Shown here: positions 33,658 through 44,129 of the stretch, one piece after another
Layout of the letters: each line of letters begins with the position of its first letter
How positions within the stretch are numbered: position 1 is the stretch's first letter
Assembly: GCA_963971225.1 (NCBI GenBank)
Contig: OZ020270.1
Span: 77,516,432 to 77,580,431, forward strand
Reading direction: 5' to 3'
DNA: 64,000 bases
From: Melieria omissa
Taxonomy: Eukaryota > Arthropoda > Insecta > Diptera > Ulidiidae
Position numbers and translations under genes: made by a program
Notes under the pieces: generated by a model
What the model was told of the DNA's origin: nothing
Seen by the model: only the letters and a program-made list of their open reading frames with translations
Databases searched by the model: none

Positions 33658-34182
33658 TGCAGAATACCACACCCTCTTAAAAAAAATATGTTTTCCTTTT
33701 ATCGGAAAGAGGAGTATTTTCTTAGTCTAACAAACTTAAAATTTTGCTGCGGAAACATTCACAGAGGGCGTGGTGCGCCCCCAAAGTCCCAGTTATATAT
33801 CCGAAATTCTCAATAAATAACCAACCGATCCTAACAATATAGGTGTCATATGAAAGGTATTTTTTCCCCCTTTCGACTGATGTATAATATTAGATATGTT
33901 ATATCTACCAACAATGAGTTAAAAGCGAAAATTTGTTTTTTTTTACATAAATTTTAAAATAACTTATTTTTTTCTCGAAAACATACGTTATTAAGCTATT
34001 ATAAGTTTGTTACCATATTAAAGCCTGTGAAATTCCCTTTACAGTGAAATATAAAACATTCAAAAACTATGTTATTTCGCTTTTATATTTTAATTTAAGT
34101 TGAGGTAAAAGCACCTGTTTACCGTATTGATATGGCGCTTATGAAGGTTTTGCTTAAGAGCGATATTCTGCAATGAAAGGAT

Positions 34183-34442
34183 TTGAACAAAAAATACTGT
34201 GAACATCTTACTGTTGCCTCATGTGGTGGTAACTCCCATGAGGGTTATTTTTTTAGCGCCCGGCCGAAGGCCGGCCACCTGGGAAAAACTTAATGCTAAG
34301 AAAACTATGGCTTGGAACTATGGATTTAAACAAAAAATACTGTGCACATCTTACTGTTGCCTCATGTGGTGGTAACTCCCATGAGGGTTATTTTTTTAGC
34401 GCCCGGCCGAAGGCCGGCCAGCTGGGAAAAAGTTATTGCCAA
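34183..34442 (+). repeat. Tandem duplication in the F3 centre, about 137-bp period
   Basis: Two direct copies containing ATCTTACTGTTGCCTCATGT, AACTCCCATGAGGG and GCCCGGCCGAAGGCCGGCC, the last a strong hairpin. Differences between copies are few. Confidence 0.7.
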
Positions 34443-34573
34443 GAAAAGACCAAGAGTCAAGTTACAAAAAATAAAAAACAAATACTTAAAAACATAAAAC
34501 GGTGCATTTTTATATTTCATTATAAAGGGAATTTCACAGGCTATAATATGGTAACAAACTTATAATAGCTTAA

Positions 34574-35088
34574 CCCTTTCGGTTATTCTATGCCATATGG
34601 CATAGTCTCTTTTCAGTGCCTGTTTTAGGTCAAAAACTTGTGGATACTATATTTTTAAATGTTTGTATTTTTCTCTAAAGATATACCAAATAATGAAAAA
34701 AATATTTTGATTAGTGTACCAAGTAACTTGTAAGGGTTCAGAAAGTGCGCAGTCCTATCGAGCTGCGTATTTTACAAAAAGAGGCCACTTCGTACTTTTG
34801 TTTATTCTATTACAAAAATCAATTTATTTTATAGGTTTATGTAAGTAATCTAGTAGGTATTTATTGCTTTAGTAAGTGTAAAAAAAGTTAGATCCCAAAT
34901 ATAGTTTACTAAGGCTGTACGATTTTTTTTATTTTTTACTATGCCATATTTCATGATGCCCAAAAACCACTTTTTCGAACAATATTTTAAAAAATTACTT
35001 TTGATTATTCATTATGTAGGCTTAAACAGTAATAAAATGGAAAATAATGACTTTTCAAGTTAAAAACAAAAAAGAAGTACCGAAAGGG
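34574..35088. mobile_element. TTAA-flanked MITE, 515 bp, in the F3 right arm
   Basis: CCCTTTCGGT and complement ACCGAAAGGG inside TTAA (34570-34573, 35089-35092). Near the left end CTATGCCATATGGCATAG is a palindrome. The opposite foldback arm is continuous at this point, confirming insertion. Confidence 0.75.
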
Positions 35089-35422
35089 TTAATAACGTAT
35101 TTTTTCGAGAAAAAAATCACTTTTTTTTTTATTTATGTAAAAAAACAAATTTTCGCTTATAACTCATTGTTGGTAGATATAACATATCTAATGTTATACA
35201 TCAATCGAAAGGGGGAAAAAATACCTTTCATATGACACCTATATTGTTAGGATCGGTTGGTTTATTATTGAGAAATTCGGATATATAGCTGAAACTTTGG
35301 GGGCGGACCACGCCCTCTGTAATTGTTTCCGCAGCAAAATTTTAAGTTTGTTAGACTATAAAAATGCCCCTCTTTCCGGCCAAAAAAAAATTTTTTTTTT
35401 TAAGAGGGTGTGGTATTCTGCA

Positions 35423-35809
35423 CTTGTTCCATTTTTTAATTTATCATCAAATTACTGCACCTCAATTTACTCAATACGTAACTACGAACAACTGCACACC
35501 TATTTTTTATAACACGCACGTCACACTGCAAAGAAATAACCGTTAGAGTGCTAAGCGGCGCAAAACTGGCTTGAGAGATATGGTTTTGGGCTTTTTTCTC
35601 ATTTCGACAACAACACGCAACGTTGTTGCTTTCCGCAGCAAGCCAGCTTGGCTTTGCTCGTGCACATTGAATTGGTGGTTGATTTGGCAAATCGATCGCC
35701 AAGGCAAATTCAATAGGTAGTTGCAGCACCAGAACTAATTAAACTATTTTTCTTTGACAATTAGCACAACATTTTGGCAATAGTTTTCCACTTATTTTTA
35801 CTTTCTTAA
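35423..35809. other. Internal sequence of the 18.4-kb TIR element, no gene recognised
   Basis: A 97-codon minus-strand frame at 35436-35729 has no recognisable features and is probably spurious. Confidence 0.35.
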
Positions 35810-36535
35810 GGGGGTCTCCTCATCAGTAGCTTGGAAAAAAGGTAGTTTTCAGGATTTTTTTTGAACATGAGAACAACAAGAGAAACAAATGATCTTTTGC
35901 ATATTTTTTAACATACGTTTATTCAACAAAAAAAAGTTTATGTAATTTCCAAATAAATAAAAATGGCCGATTTATGAACAATCTTGCGCAGCAGCTCGAC
36001 GCGGACAACTCAAACTCCGTGCAAGACTCAGCCCGTAATTTTTACCTGAAACAAGAAATTGAAATACTTTTTTATTCAGAAGGCTTTCCTGCATAGTATA
36101 GACTATTATGGTGCTTAAAAGATGTAATTTAAATATTTTTGTCATTCTTTAAAAAAGTACTCGATTTTTCGGCCTTGTATTTAAGTAAGCGCGTTAACTA
36201 CATTGTAAAATAAAAATCTTTTAGAAAATTTTTTTAGTTCAGTCTATGCACAATTAAATAATCTAAAAAACAGTATCTTACTTGTATACATAGCTTTTAT
36301 GGTTTATTTTAAATCGTGCACGGAATTAAAAAAAAAATGGTTTTCAGAACGTGGGCTGTAAAGTTTTCACTTGGCTCGCGCTTGCCCCGCGCGAGACTCT
36401 CCCTGAACCTGTAACTCCTAAACTAGTTTGAGTTGAACTCTCAAACTTTGCAAGAATATTCTCAGATAAAAGTTCTAACGATTGAAACAAAAAAAAATAA
36501 TCGATTTTTTGAAACTGACTGATGAGGAGACCCCC
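35810..36535. mobile_element. TTAA-flanked element, 726 bp
   Basis: GGGGGTCTCCTCATCAGT at the left end and complement ACTGATGAGGAGACCCCC at the right, inside TTAA (35806-35809, 36536-36539). Ends and length resemble the element at 16278-16998, so the two are probably one superfamily. No transposase frame. Confidence 0.75.
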
Positions 36536-36539
36536 TTAA

Positions 36540-37251
36540 TGCGTCTTGGTTGTTCCAATATTTTTACACATATATTTATTTTCACTGCAGCCATTTGTAC
36601 TTTTTACAACTTCTATTTTACAAGCAGACCGGAAGAACTAATAAAATTCTTTGAATTTTGTTTTTTCCGTAGTGCTACCACCTTATTTATGCGCCTTGGC
36701 GATCGCTCAATCAATTTTTCTATGCAAACTTTTCCTGTCCACTTCTTGTTCTTCTTTGTAAAAAAGCAAGCGGAGAGCAAGCACGAGCGACCACCAACAT
36801 GCAAGCGGCACACCGCTTTGTTGCCCAACAAGAACAACCACAGTGTGTGGTGCGTCACTGTTTCATACACCGCTCTCACAGCTTCTCAGTTTACGCTCTC
36901 GCGCTCTGGGCGTTTTCGTCCCCTTTACTGCTTCCCCCCGCATCGACAAACGGGTCCTACCGCTGGAACCCGCAAAGAAAGTTTTCTTTACACCAGATGC
37001 GCATTCTGTATATTGTTTGTTCTGTGGTAATATTCACTTTTCACTATTAAAATATTTTCAATTTTACACTTTTGCAATAAAGTTAAAAATTTACTTTTTG
37101 TAACTAGAGCAATTTTATCGTATCGCATAGCTAGTCGCGGGCACAAAAAATGAAGGAAAAATGTGAAGTGGACATACGATAAAATTGTTTTTTCTCAACT
37201 TCATAACGGTTCATCGTAGAGAAGTGAGCTTTTAGGGACTGATGGCTAGTT
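36540..37251. other. Right internal part of the 18.4-kb TIR element
   Basis: The plus-strand frames at 36482-37103 overlap each other in several registers and have no recognisable domain; I regard them as spurious. Two TATCGTATG-type subterminal motifs lie at about 37110 and 37170. Confidence 0.4.
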
Positions 37252-37431
37252 TAACACTTCGTTCAATAATGTGTGTGACTGACACATAGATGGCGGCACT
37301 AATACTAAATCAATATTTTTTTCGAAATTGTGAACCTTTTTAGGCTTACTGTCAAAATTATATGTCAATCCGACCATTAGTTTACAAGTTACAGTGCTTT
37401 AAGTGACACTACTTTTGAGTTTTCAAAAAAA

Positions 37432-38046
37432 ATGAATTCAACGCAATTCCGTGTGCTGATTTATCATTGTTTTTTAATGAAAAAAAATACTGTTCAATGC
37501 CAGGAATGGCTTGAAAAACATTATTCGGACTCTGCTCCATCAAAAAGAACCATTTGTTATTGGTATGCCGAATTCAAACGTGGTCGTACAGACACCGATG
37601 ACATTCCATCTACTGGACGGCCAAATGACTCAGTTATTCCGGAAAACGTTGAAAAAACACTGAAAATCATTTTGTCCGACCGTAAAGTGAAAGTGGGGGA
37701 GATTGCTGACATTCTAAAGATATCAGCAGGCAGTGTACACACCATAATACACGAACATTTGGTTTTGAAAAAGGTGTTTTCGAAATGGGTGCCGCGTTTG
37801 CTCACACCGGAGCAAAAACAACAACGAATCGATGATTCAAAGAGCTGTTTGGACATGTTTACGCGCAACAAGTCGGAGTTTTTGCGTCGGTACATCACAA
37901 TGGATGAAACATGGATCCACCATTTCACTCCAGAGTCAAATCGGCAGTCTGCTGAGTGGCATGCAACCGGTGAAAGTCGCCCAAAGCGTCCAAAGGCAAA
38001 AACATCGGCTGGCAAGGTTATGGCGTCAGTATTTTGGGATGTGCAC
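37432..38046 (+). CDS. mariner transposase, N-terminal half (interrupted gene)
   Basis: 205 codons from MNSTQFRVLIYHCFLMKK. It contains the two helix-turn-helix parts (CQEWLEKHYSDSAPSKRTI and KVGEIADILKISAGSVHTII), the WVPRLLTPEQKQQR linker and the first catalytic Asp in ITMDETWIHHF. It ends ASVFWDVH exactly at the insertion, whose 8-bp target duplication ATGTGCAC preserves the reading frame. The C-terminal half resumes at 40481. No stop or frameshift was seen in either half. Confidence 0.85.
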
Positions 38047-38267
38047 TAGGGTGGAGTGAAAAACTCGATTTTAAAATTTTTAGAAGCTAGTATTTTGGAA
38101 ATGTGCCAAATGTCCATAGTACCAATCCTGCAAAATTATATTAGTTTCTAACATCTCCTTGATCGCCCATCACCTAATTGAAATAATTGTTTTTCATCAA
38201 AAGAAGTGAACGCCGTATTTTCAACTCAGTTAAGGATTCAAAATAAATCTCAGTAACCTTTGCTTTA

Positions 38268-38672
38268 CTTACTTACTTAACTGGCCATAACAACCCGTTA
38301 TCGGGTTATGGCCTTCCGCAAAACTTCTCTCCAGGCGCCTCTGCTTCGCGCGCGCCTTCTCCAGTTGGTCACACCAAGAGATACCAGGGCCTCTTCCACT
38401 TGGTCCTTCCACCGGAGACACGGCCTCCCCCTTCGCCGTCGACCTCCAACCATCGCATCGAATACCTTTTTCGCCGGAGCTTCGTCGTCCATGCGGCAGA
38501 CATGACCGAGCCAGCGTAGCCGCTGGATGTTAATTCGCTGCGCTACGTCCATGACCTTATACAGCTCGTTATTGGTTCGTATGCGATAGTCGTCCCCAAC
38601 CCGAACAGGGCCGAAGATTTTGCGAAGCACCTTCCTCTCGAACACTCCAAGGGCCGCTATGTCGTTTCCTTT
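38268..38672 (-). mobile_element. 5'-truncated LINE tail (RTE-like)
   Basis: A 12-bp duplication ACCTTTGCTTTA flanks it (38256-38267, 38673-38684). The minus-strand frame 38298-38645 reads VLRKIFGPVRVGDDYRIRTN, RLRWLGHVCRMD and GRPCLRWKDQVEEAL, the C-terminal block after RT in RTE-like non-LTR elements. The 3' end is a (TAAG)n tail on the minus strand. About 400 bp remain. This is the innermost of five nested insertions. Confidence 0.75.
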
Positions 38673-38759
38673 ACCTTTGCTTTAGGTTTGCGGTTTTTAA
38701 GTTATTTATTGTAGCAGTCCCGATTAAGCGAACAAAATCTTAGATCGGACTCGCCTGAC

Positions 38760-40279
38760 AGTGCTACTGTCGATGAGTACATCCCAGATAGAGAATCAGT
38801 CAAAAGTAAGCTAAATCAGGATAGCCAATGTCAAAAAATGACTTTCTCTCTGCCTTCCCTCGCTATAGCTTGTGATCGGACCGAAGTTTCGGACAGATCG
38901 GCTGCTGTATTAGCGACATCAGTTCTGCATGATCTTGGTCTCGTATCACCCAACGACCGATCCAAAGTAATTGACCGAAGCATAATCCGTCGAGAACGCA
39001 GTAAAATTCGAAAGGAACTGAGGCAGAATGAAGACGACCAGTTTGACCACACTCACAAGGGCATAGATGGACTATTCTTCGATGGCCGCAAGAATAAAAC
39101 TTTGACACAAGTCAAAGTCAACGTCGACCAGTACCACAGAAAAACCATATCGGATGAACACATAACCATCATAGCACAGCCGGGTTCTTCGTACTTCAGC
39201 CATACGTCTCCGTCATCAGGCTGCAGCAAAGTCAGCCAGTCGCTAGTCATGAGTCATTAGTCACTAGTTTCAAAGAGTGCAATGCGAAGACAGAAAATAT
39301 TAAAGTTGTCGGGTGTGACGGCACAAAAGTAAACACGGGACAAAAATCGGGCGTTATTCGTTGCAGTGGCTGATATTTCTACTCCATGCCAATGAGCTGC
39401 CCTTGCGCAATCTCTTCCAGTCACTTGATGGCGGGACTACAGGCCCTCATGGATTCTCTGGATCTATCGGAAAGCGGCTAATGACGTATAGCGAACAGCG
39501 TGTCTCCTCATTTCAACCAGTTAAACTGGCCGAGCAACTCTCCAATGTGAACCCAAATGAGTTGAGCACAAATAAGCGGTATCTACTGAAAATGTGCAAT
39601 AGCATCAGCAAAGGTGAATGTAGCGTCGATCTGGCAGTGGGAACCCTGTGTGCCTGAATCATTCACGATGGCTAACGACGCGTCGGCCAATCAAATCCTC
39701 CGATTGTATGTCAGCGACAAGAAACCGTCCAAGAATCTGAAAACGTTGGTCACGTTTATCATTCGCGTATATGCTCGGATGTGGTTTGGCATAAAACCCC
39801 AGCCATCATGCAAAGAGGGAGATAGGCACATTCACCAGATGCTCGTCAAGTCACGTTACCTCAGCCCTAAACTCAAGGGAATCGTTGACCCCGTTATTCA
39901 CCGTAACGCGAACTTTGCTCAACCGGAGAATCTGCTCCTGGCCATGACGGAACATCGACCACATATACGTGAATTGGGCTTACGACGAGCGATGAAGGCC
40001 AGAGCTACCGCAGTCCCCAGTGAACAAGTACGTAGGATCAAGGTTCCCGCAAAACTTAACCTCGACGCCGTGGAATACTTCGACATGATTGACTGGGCAG
40101 TCTGCCCTATTTCGGAACCTTCCGTCATCAAAGCCATGACAGACGCTGAGATTACGGATCTTATCACGACAGAGGTGACTCCAACTTTCATCTTTCCAAA
40201 GTTCTTAAGCAGTTTATACCATGTGTTTATAACTTTGACATCATTAAATACTGTAATTATAAGGGTATTTGATTATTAA
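38760..40279 (+). pseudogene. Transposase-like gene of the hAT-like element, broken
   Basis: Plus-strand blocks in order: YIPDRESVKSKLNQ and SDRSAAVLATSVLHDLGLVS (to 39260), with FFDGRKNKTLTQVK; then VVGCDGTKVNTGQKSGVIR near 39305; then LIFLLHANELPLRNLFQSLD (39361-39657); then NLKTLVTFIIRVYA, KSRYLSPKLKGIVDPVIHRN and RPHIRELGLRRAMKAR (39614-40279). Asp in CDGT and His in LLHANE fit an RNase H-fold catalytic core. I have seen this arrangement in insect and hydra proteins but know no established name. At least two frame changes break it. Confidence 0.6.
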
Positions 40280-40480
40280 CTGAATTTTAAGATGACTACC
40301 TGTAATGTCGCGTAATACTGTGAAATTAAAAGCCGCGATGGGAGATCAAAAAATTGTTTAATTTCTTTCTAATTTTTACACAGCTTTCTATTGATGTATT
40401 GGCACATTTTGAGATATCTAGCTAATTGGTATTCCAAACAAATTTTTTGTTTGCCATTTTCACTCCAGCCTAATGTGCAC

Positions 40481-40918
40481 GGAATAATATTCATCGACTA
40501 TCTTGAGAAAGGGAAAACAATCAATAGCGACTATTATATAGCGTTGTTGGAACGTTTGAAAGAAGAAATCGCGATTAAGCGGCCCCATATGAAGAAGAAA
40601 AAAGTGTTGTTTCACCAAGACAATGCACCGTGTCACAAGTCGATGAAAACGATGGCAAAAATGCATGAATTGGGCTTCGAATTGCTTCCTCATTCCTTCC
40701 CGTATTCTCCAGATCTGGCCCCCAGCGACTACTGGCTCTTCGCAGACCTCAAAAAGATGCTCCGTGGTAAGAGATTTGGCTCAAATGCTGAAGTAATCGC
40801 CGAAACTAACGCCTATTTTGAAGGCAAAGAAAAATCGTTCTACAAAGGCGGTATCGAAAGATTGGAAAAGCGTTGGAATGATTGTATCTCCCTAAAAGGG
40901 GACTATGTTGATGAATAA
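40481..40918 (+). CDS. mariner transposase, C-terminal half (interrupted gene)
   Basis: Resumes GIIFIDYLEKGKTINSDYY and contains the second catalytic Asp in FHQDNAPCHKS and the third in YSPDLAPSDYWLFADL, 34 residues apart as in DD34D mariners. It ends LKGDYVDE followed by a stop, the usual mariner C-terminus. Together the halves span about 350 residues, the full family length. Confidence 0.85.
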   Translation, partial: GIIFIDYLEKGKTINSDYYIALLERLKEEIAIKRPHMKKKKVLFHQDNAPCHKSMKTMAKMHELGFELLPHSFPYSPDLAPSDYWLFADLKKMLRGKRFGSNAEVIAETNAYFEGKEKSFYKGGIERLEKRWNDCISLKGDYVDE

Positions 40919-41407
40919 AATTTTGGCAAACAAATGTGTTTTAATTAGTTAGTCACACACATTATTGAACGAAGTGTTATAGTGCTATCATTTTCGGTAA
41001 AAAAAAAATTTCGGTAAAAATGGCTCATACGATAAAATCGCGGGAAGGACTCGATATGTCCGGTAGGTGCTGGTGTATTTCGCATCAACGACAGCGATAT
41101 CATCTGCAGCACTTCTTTTAGTTTGTGATTCAAATTGAATTTGACACTTTCCATATTGGGCTTTTACGGTAGCCCACAACTCCTTTAGCTCGGAGCTTTG
41201 AATTTCCAAAGAAAATTTAGTATGACTAACGTTTGCGGAATGAAATCTGCACAAAGTTTAAAGTCTTTGATTTTTTCAGATATTGATATATTTACAGGTT
41301 TCTTTTTTTAATTTACAAGTACACATATAAAGTTAATGGAAAAAAAGTTGGCCCCTTCCGAGCAGCTTTTCGACAATTTCCAGGAACATTCTGCATAGCT
41401 GTTTTAA

Positions 41408-42019
41408 CCCTCAGAGGCCATACGGGTGCAAATCGGGCAGGCCGAAAATTTCGGATAACTCTCTCTGCTAGAATACGCACTTCAGCGCCATCTGTGTTGT
41501 ACGGGAATTATGTCGATACACTGGCTTAACCATCGAGCAAAAGTTCGACATCATTCGCTCCATAGCTGATTTGCTTAGAACACCGAAAAGTGTTGTAAAT
41601 CCCAATTTGCCCAATTTCCCAATTTTTCAAGGACCTGTTAAAAATACTTAAAATATGATTTATGAAATGAGTAATTTTTTTTATTGTTATTCAAGCATCC
41701 GTTGTCATTTTCCCCAAGTTTCATTGATCTATCTTTCTTAAAAAGAAAGTAAAGTAAAGTAAAGAAAGTACAATTTTTTGGCAAAAAAGAAAATGTCAAA
41801 AAAGTTTATTTAAAAACTGTCATTTTTTTATGTGTTAAATTACTCCGACGGTTTTTCTGATAACATATTCGGATTCCCCAAAAAATTTCACCCCAGAATA
41901 ATATAGATTTTTATATATTTATCACATATGCCAAAACAAATAAACAATTAAAATCGTGAAAACCAGATTTGCACCCGTATGGTCTTTACGTTACTGGGAA
42001 GAGGTATGGCCTCTGAGGG
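41408..42019. mobile_element. TTAA-flanked MITE, 612 bp
   Basis: CCCTCAGAGGCCATAC at the left and its complement at the right, inside TTAA (41404-41407, 42020-42023). A second inner pair CCATACGGGTGCAAATC / GATTTGCACCCGTATGG gives the terminal-plus-internal repeat layout typical of piggyBac ends. No transposase. Confidence 0.8.
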
Positions 42020-42023
42020 TTAA

Positions 42024-42525
42024 ATATAGATGTTGGCACTTTGTGCAGCTCCATCCTAATTTTATTGATGAGATGGTTTGTATTCTCTGGTCTAAAACTA
42101 CTGCTGTACACTTTTCTTTTCAAATTAGCCCAAAAATCCTCAATTGGGCGTAGTTGCGGCCCATTTGGAGGGTTGTGCTCCTTTCTAACGTACGGAATCT
42201 GAAGGGCATTCATTGCGTTTAAGGTTCTTTGTGCGTAATGGCTTGAGGCCAAGTCAGGCCAAAAGATAACATTTAAGTCTCGATGCTTGCTGTTGATAAA
42301 CTCGTATGCCCTGAATGTCTTTCTCTGAATGCCCATCAAATTCAAATATTTTTTTATTGTTTTTCCATCACACTGGAACTTTTTTCCGAGCTCCCTGTAT
42401 GATTTCGCCACTTTTCCATCAGTAATCCTTCGTAACTGAAGTCGTTTTGATGAGTCCCTTAAACTGCAACTTTTACCAGAGCCTGACTTTCTCACTGTAG
42501 ATTTTGTCGTTTCGTATCGAGACAA
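42024..42525 (-). pseudogene. DD37E transposase with internal deletion
   Basis: N-terminal helix part (SYRELGKKFQCDGKTIKKYL) joins directly to the catalytic C-terminus: FWPDLASSHYAQRT (second Asp) and PQLRPIEDFWANLKRKVYS (Glu). I count 37 residues between that Asp and the Glu, the DD37E spacing known from mosquito Tc1/mariner relatives. The first Asp region is deleted, and the C-terminal tail is cut by the TTAA MITE. Confidence 0.75.
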
Positions 42526-42945
42526 AATGCTTTATAAAGTTCTGCGACTTTCACCATGCTCAACGAAATGAGAAACGATCCTCGATTTCGACCAATGTGG
42601 GTGAGAGGCAGCGAATTCACAAACAGCTTTTCGACGTTGTCCTCGTTTCTTGTCATTAAAAAACCAATTTAGCTCCGATCAATTCACAATTTATTTCACA
42701 CGCTGAGAATAGATACTGCAATACATAGATAACGGTTAAAATGCGAAAGCACAGGCATGCTTTTTTAGCCAGGGTTGCAAAATTTGTGCAGATTTCATTC
42801 CGCAAACGTTATTAGAGGGAGTTTCCGTAAAAGCAATCTCAAATTTGAAAACGCGATGAGAAGCACGGGTGAAATCATCAAGTTTGGACATTTCCATTGG
42901 AATAGAAGAAAACAAAATCAAAAAAGCAAAATCGAAGTAGCCCAA

Positions 42946-43967
42946 ACTTTTTCACCTTAGCGCAACAAAGGTGAAATGCGAAAGAGAGTGGCCCAAAAGG
43001 TGCGAAACGAAATATAAAAAAGGAAAACAATAGAAAATTATGTTAACTCAACGCTTGCTTTATTATGTATTGTTACAATATATCGTTTATGCACTTCAAA
43101 AATGTAAATGCAATTAATAGGTATCACAAATAATTTGCGTTACGCAAAGAATTGAGTTCAAAAAATTTATAGTTTTATGTGTCACCTCGTACTTCAGTAG
43201 AAGGTGCACAAAATGCAGAAACGAATGCTGAAATGCCAAAAAAACGTATTCACGCAAGGCCTACTTGTGCCTTTACTTTCGTATGTACGTACCAGCAATT
43301 GTTAGTGCTTGGCAGATATGTACATATGCACTAGTGGTTGTTGTTGCACTACGGATGTGCACCCACAATAGAAATAGAGAAAAAAGCGAAGTCGCACAAA
43401 CGTGCGTACAACTGTAGCACTCAGTATACCGAATACAGGGTCGCGTGATATGCGCGAAGCTAGAAGTTGTTTTACATGAAAGGCACTTTGACTCCGTTGG
43501 CCTATATGGCGACGTACATATGTAGACCGTATACATATATGTATAACCGTATATATATATCTAACTGGAGTGGTTCGTTAAGGGAACCCGAGAAAAAATC
43601 GAAGTATATAATTAATTTTTCGCCAAATTCGATAAAAACGTTGTGGTTGTTGTTTTCTATATATTTTTAACACTCACGGATAAGATTTTCACTCCCGATT
43701 TTGGTTTTTACAAAAAATTATGCACGAATGCGCGATTTACGACAAGCAAAAAAATTTACGACAAGCAATAAAGCGATATATGCTCAATAAATTAACCTTT
43801 TGTGATATGAAAATATCGGTTCAACGCACCTGTGATAGCTTGTAATAGAGATGAGGATGATGAAAAAACCGTGAACAATATGGTTGATGATCGTAAGAAG
43901 ATGTTAAGTCCCACCAGAAGATATTGAGGATGAACGCAGGAGTGTAAGCAGCAGTGTATGGACGCAA
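42946..43967 (-). other. BEL-A copy 1 leader
   Basis: Matches the young BEL-A leader (57350-57717 and 59258-59801). At about 43312-43330 it reads GATATGTACATATGCAC, the uninterrupted form of the site that holds a hAT element in the young copy. A TA/TATG microsatellite lies at about 43515-43560. Non-coding. Confidence 0.75.
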
Positions 43968-44129
43968 GTGTACGCGTGGACGAAGATCCGGAGTGCGTGG
44001 ACAAAGATCTGGAGTGCGTGGACGAATATCCGGAGTGCGTGGACAAAATCCCGAGTGCGTGGACGAAGATCCGGAGCGCGTGGACAAAATCCCGAGTGCG
44101 TGGACGAAGTCCGGAGTGCGCGTACGAAA
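43968..44129 (-). repeat. 21-bp tandem repeats beside the BEL-A primer site, about 8 units
   Basis: Units of the type GTGCGTGGACGAAGATCCGGA repeat about eight times, the last running into the primer binding site. The young copy has about four units at 59802-59882. Several short plus-strand frames here are artefacts of the repeat. Confidence 0.8.

Larger units (their letters stand above)
33658..35422. mobile_element. Foldback-type element F3 with 0.4-kb arms
   Basis: The left arm, about 33658-34075, is the reverse complement of about 34505-35422 once the TTAA MITE in the right arm is removed. The outermost word is TGCAGAATACCACACCCTCTT and its complement. The centre (34076-34504) holds a tandem duplication with GC-rich hairpins. 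Target duplication not resolved. No transposase. Confidence 0.65.
38047..40472 (+). mobile_element. hAT-like DNA transposon inside mariner
   Basis: The ends TAGGGTGGAGTGAAAA and, inverted, TAGGCTGGAGTGAAAA are flanked by the 8-bp duplication ATGTGCAC (38039-38046, 40473-40480). An 8-bp duplication suits hAT, P or related superfamilies. The plus strand carries a broken transposase-like gene (38760-40279). A truncated LINE (38268-38672) is inserted upstream of it. Length without the LINE is about 2.0 kb. Confidence 0.7.
37254..40977 (+). mobile_element. mariner (DD34D) split by a hAT-like element
   Basis: A 27-bp perfect inverted repeat starting ACACTTCGTTCAATAATGTG lies at both ends, with TA outside (37252-37253, 40978-40979). 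The transposase frame is in two parts around an insertion at 38047-40472. Without the insertion the element would be about 1.29 kb, the normal mariner size. Confidence 0.9.
22601..41054. mobile_element. 18.4-kb unclassified TIR element with TA target
   Basis: The left end TCGAGCCCTTCCCGCGTTTT (22601-22634 in full) and the inverted right end (41021-41054) agree at about 31 of 34 positions and are flanked by TA (22599-22600, 41055-41056). In BEL-A the uninterrupted sequence AACATAAGTCCG in the young copy shows the empty site. Subterminal copies of TATCGTATG or its complement recur at about 22773, 22829, 37110 and 37170. Most of the length is later insertions; own sequence is about 22635-23082, 32975-33657, 35423-35809 and 36540-37251. 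No transposase was recognised, so the superfamily is open. Confidence 0.65.
41229..42809 (-). mobile_element. DD37E-type Tc1/mariner element in BEL-A gag
   Basis: ACGTTTGCGGAATGAAATCT (27-bp inverted repeat in all) lies at both ends with TA outside (41227-41228, 42810-42811). The young BEL-A reads GGCTATTAGAG at the empty site. Transposase is on the minus strand. A TTAA MITE is nested at 41408-42019. Confidence 0.8.
41057..42945 (-). pseudogene. BEL-A copy 1: gag N-terminus split by a Tc1/mariner
   Basis: Segments 42812-42945 (start MGYFDFAFLILFSSIPMEMS) and 41057-41226 (ELKELWATVKAQYGKCQIQF and beyond) correspond to residues 1-105 of the young BEL-A polyprotein. They are separated by the element at 41229-42809. 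The left side stops at the TA used by the 18.4-kb insertion, which shows that this piece and the gag piece at 22219-22598 belong to one BEL copy. Confidence 0.8.

Noticed and set aside
33659..35421. Possible Helitron (hairpins and AT/GC contrast)
   Set aside because: Long inverted arms are present, and no TC start or CTRR end with a 3' hairpin in the right place was found.
36482..37103. Plus-strand frame of 182 codons with hydrophobic stretches
   Set aside because: It overlaps frames in other registers, begins inside a TTAA element and has no recognisable domain or codon pattern; probably spurious.
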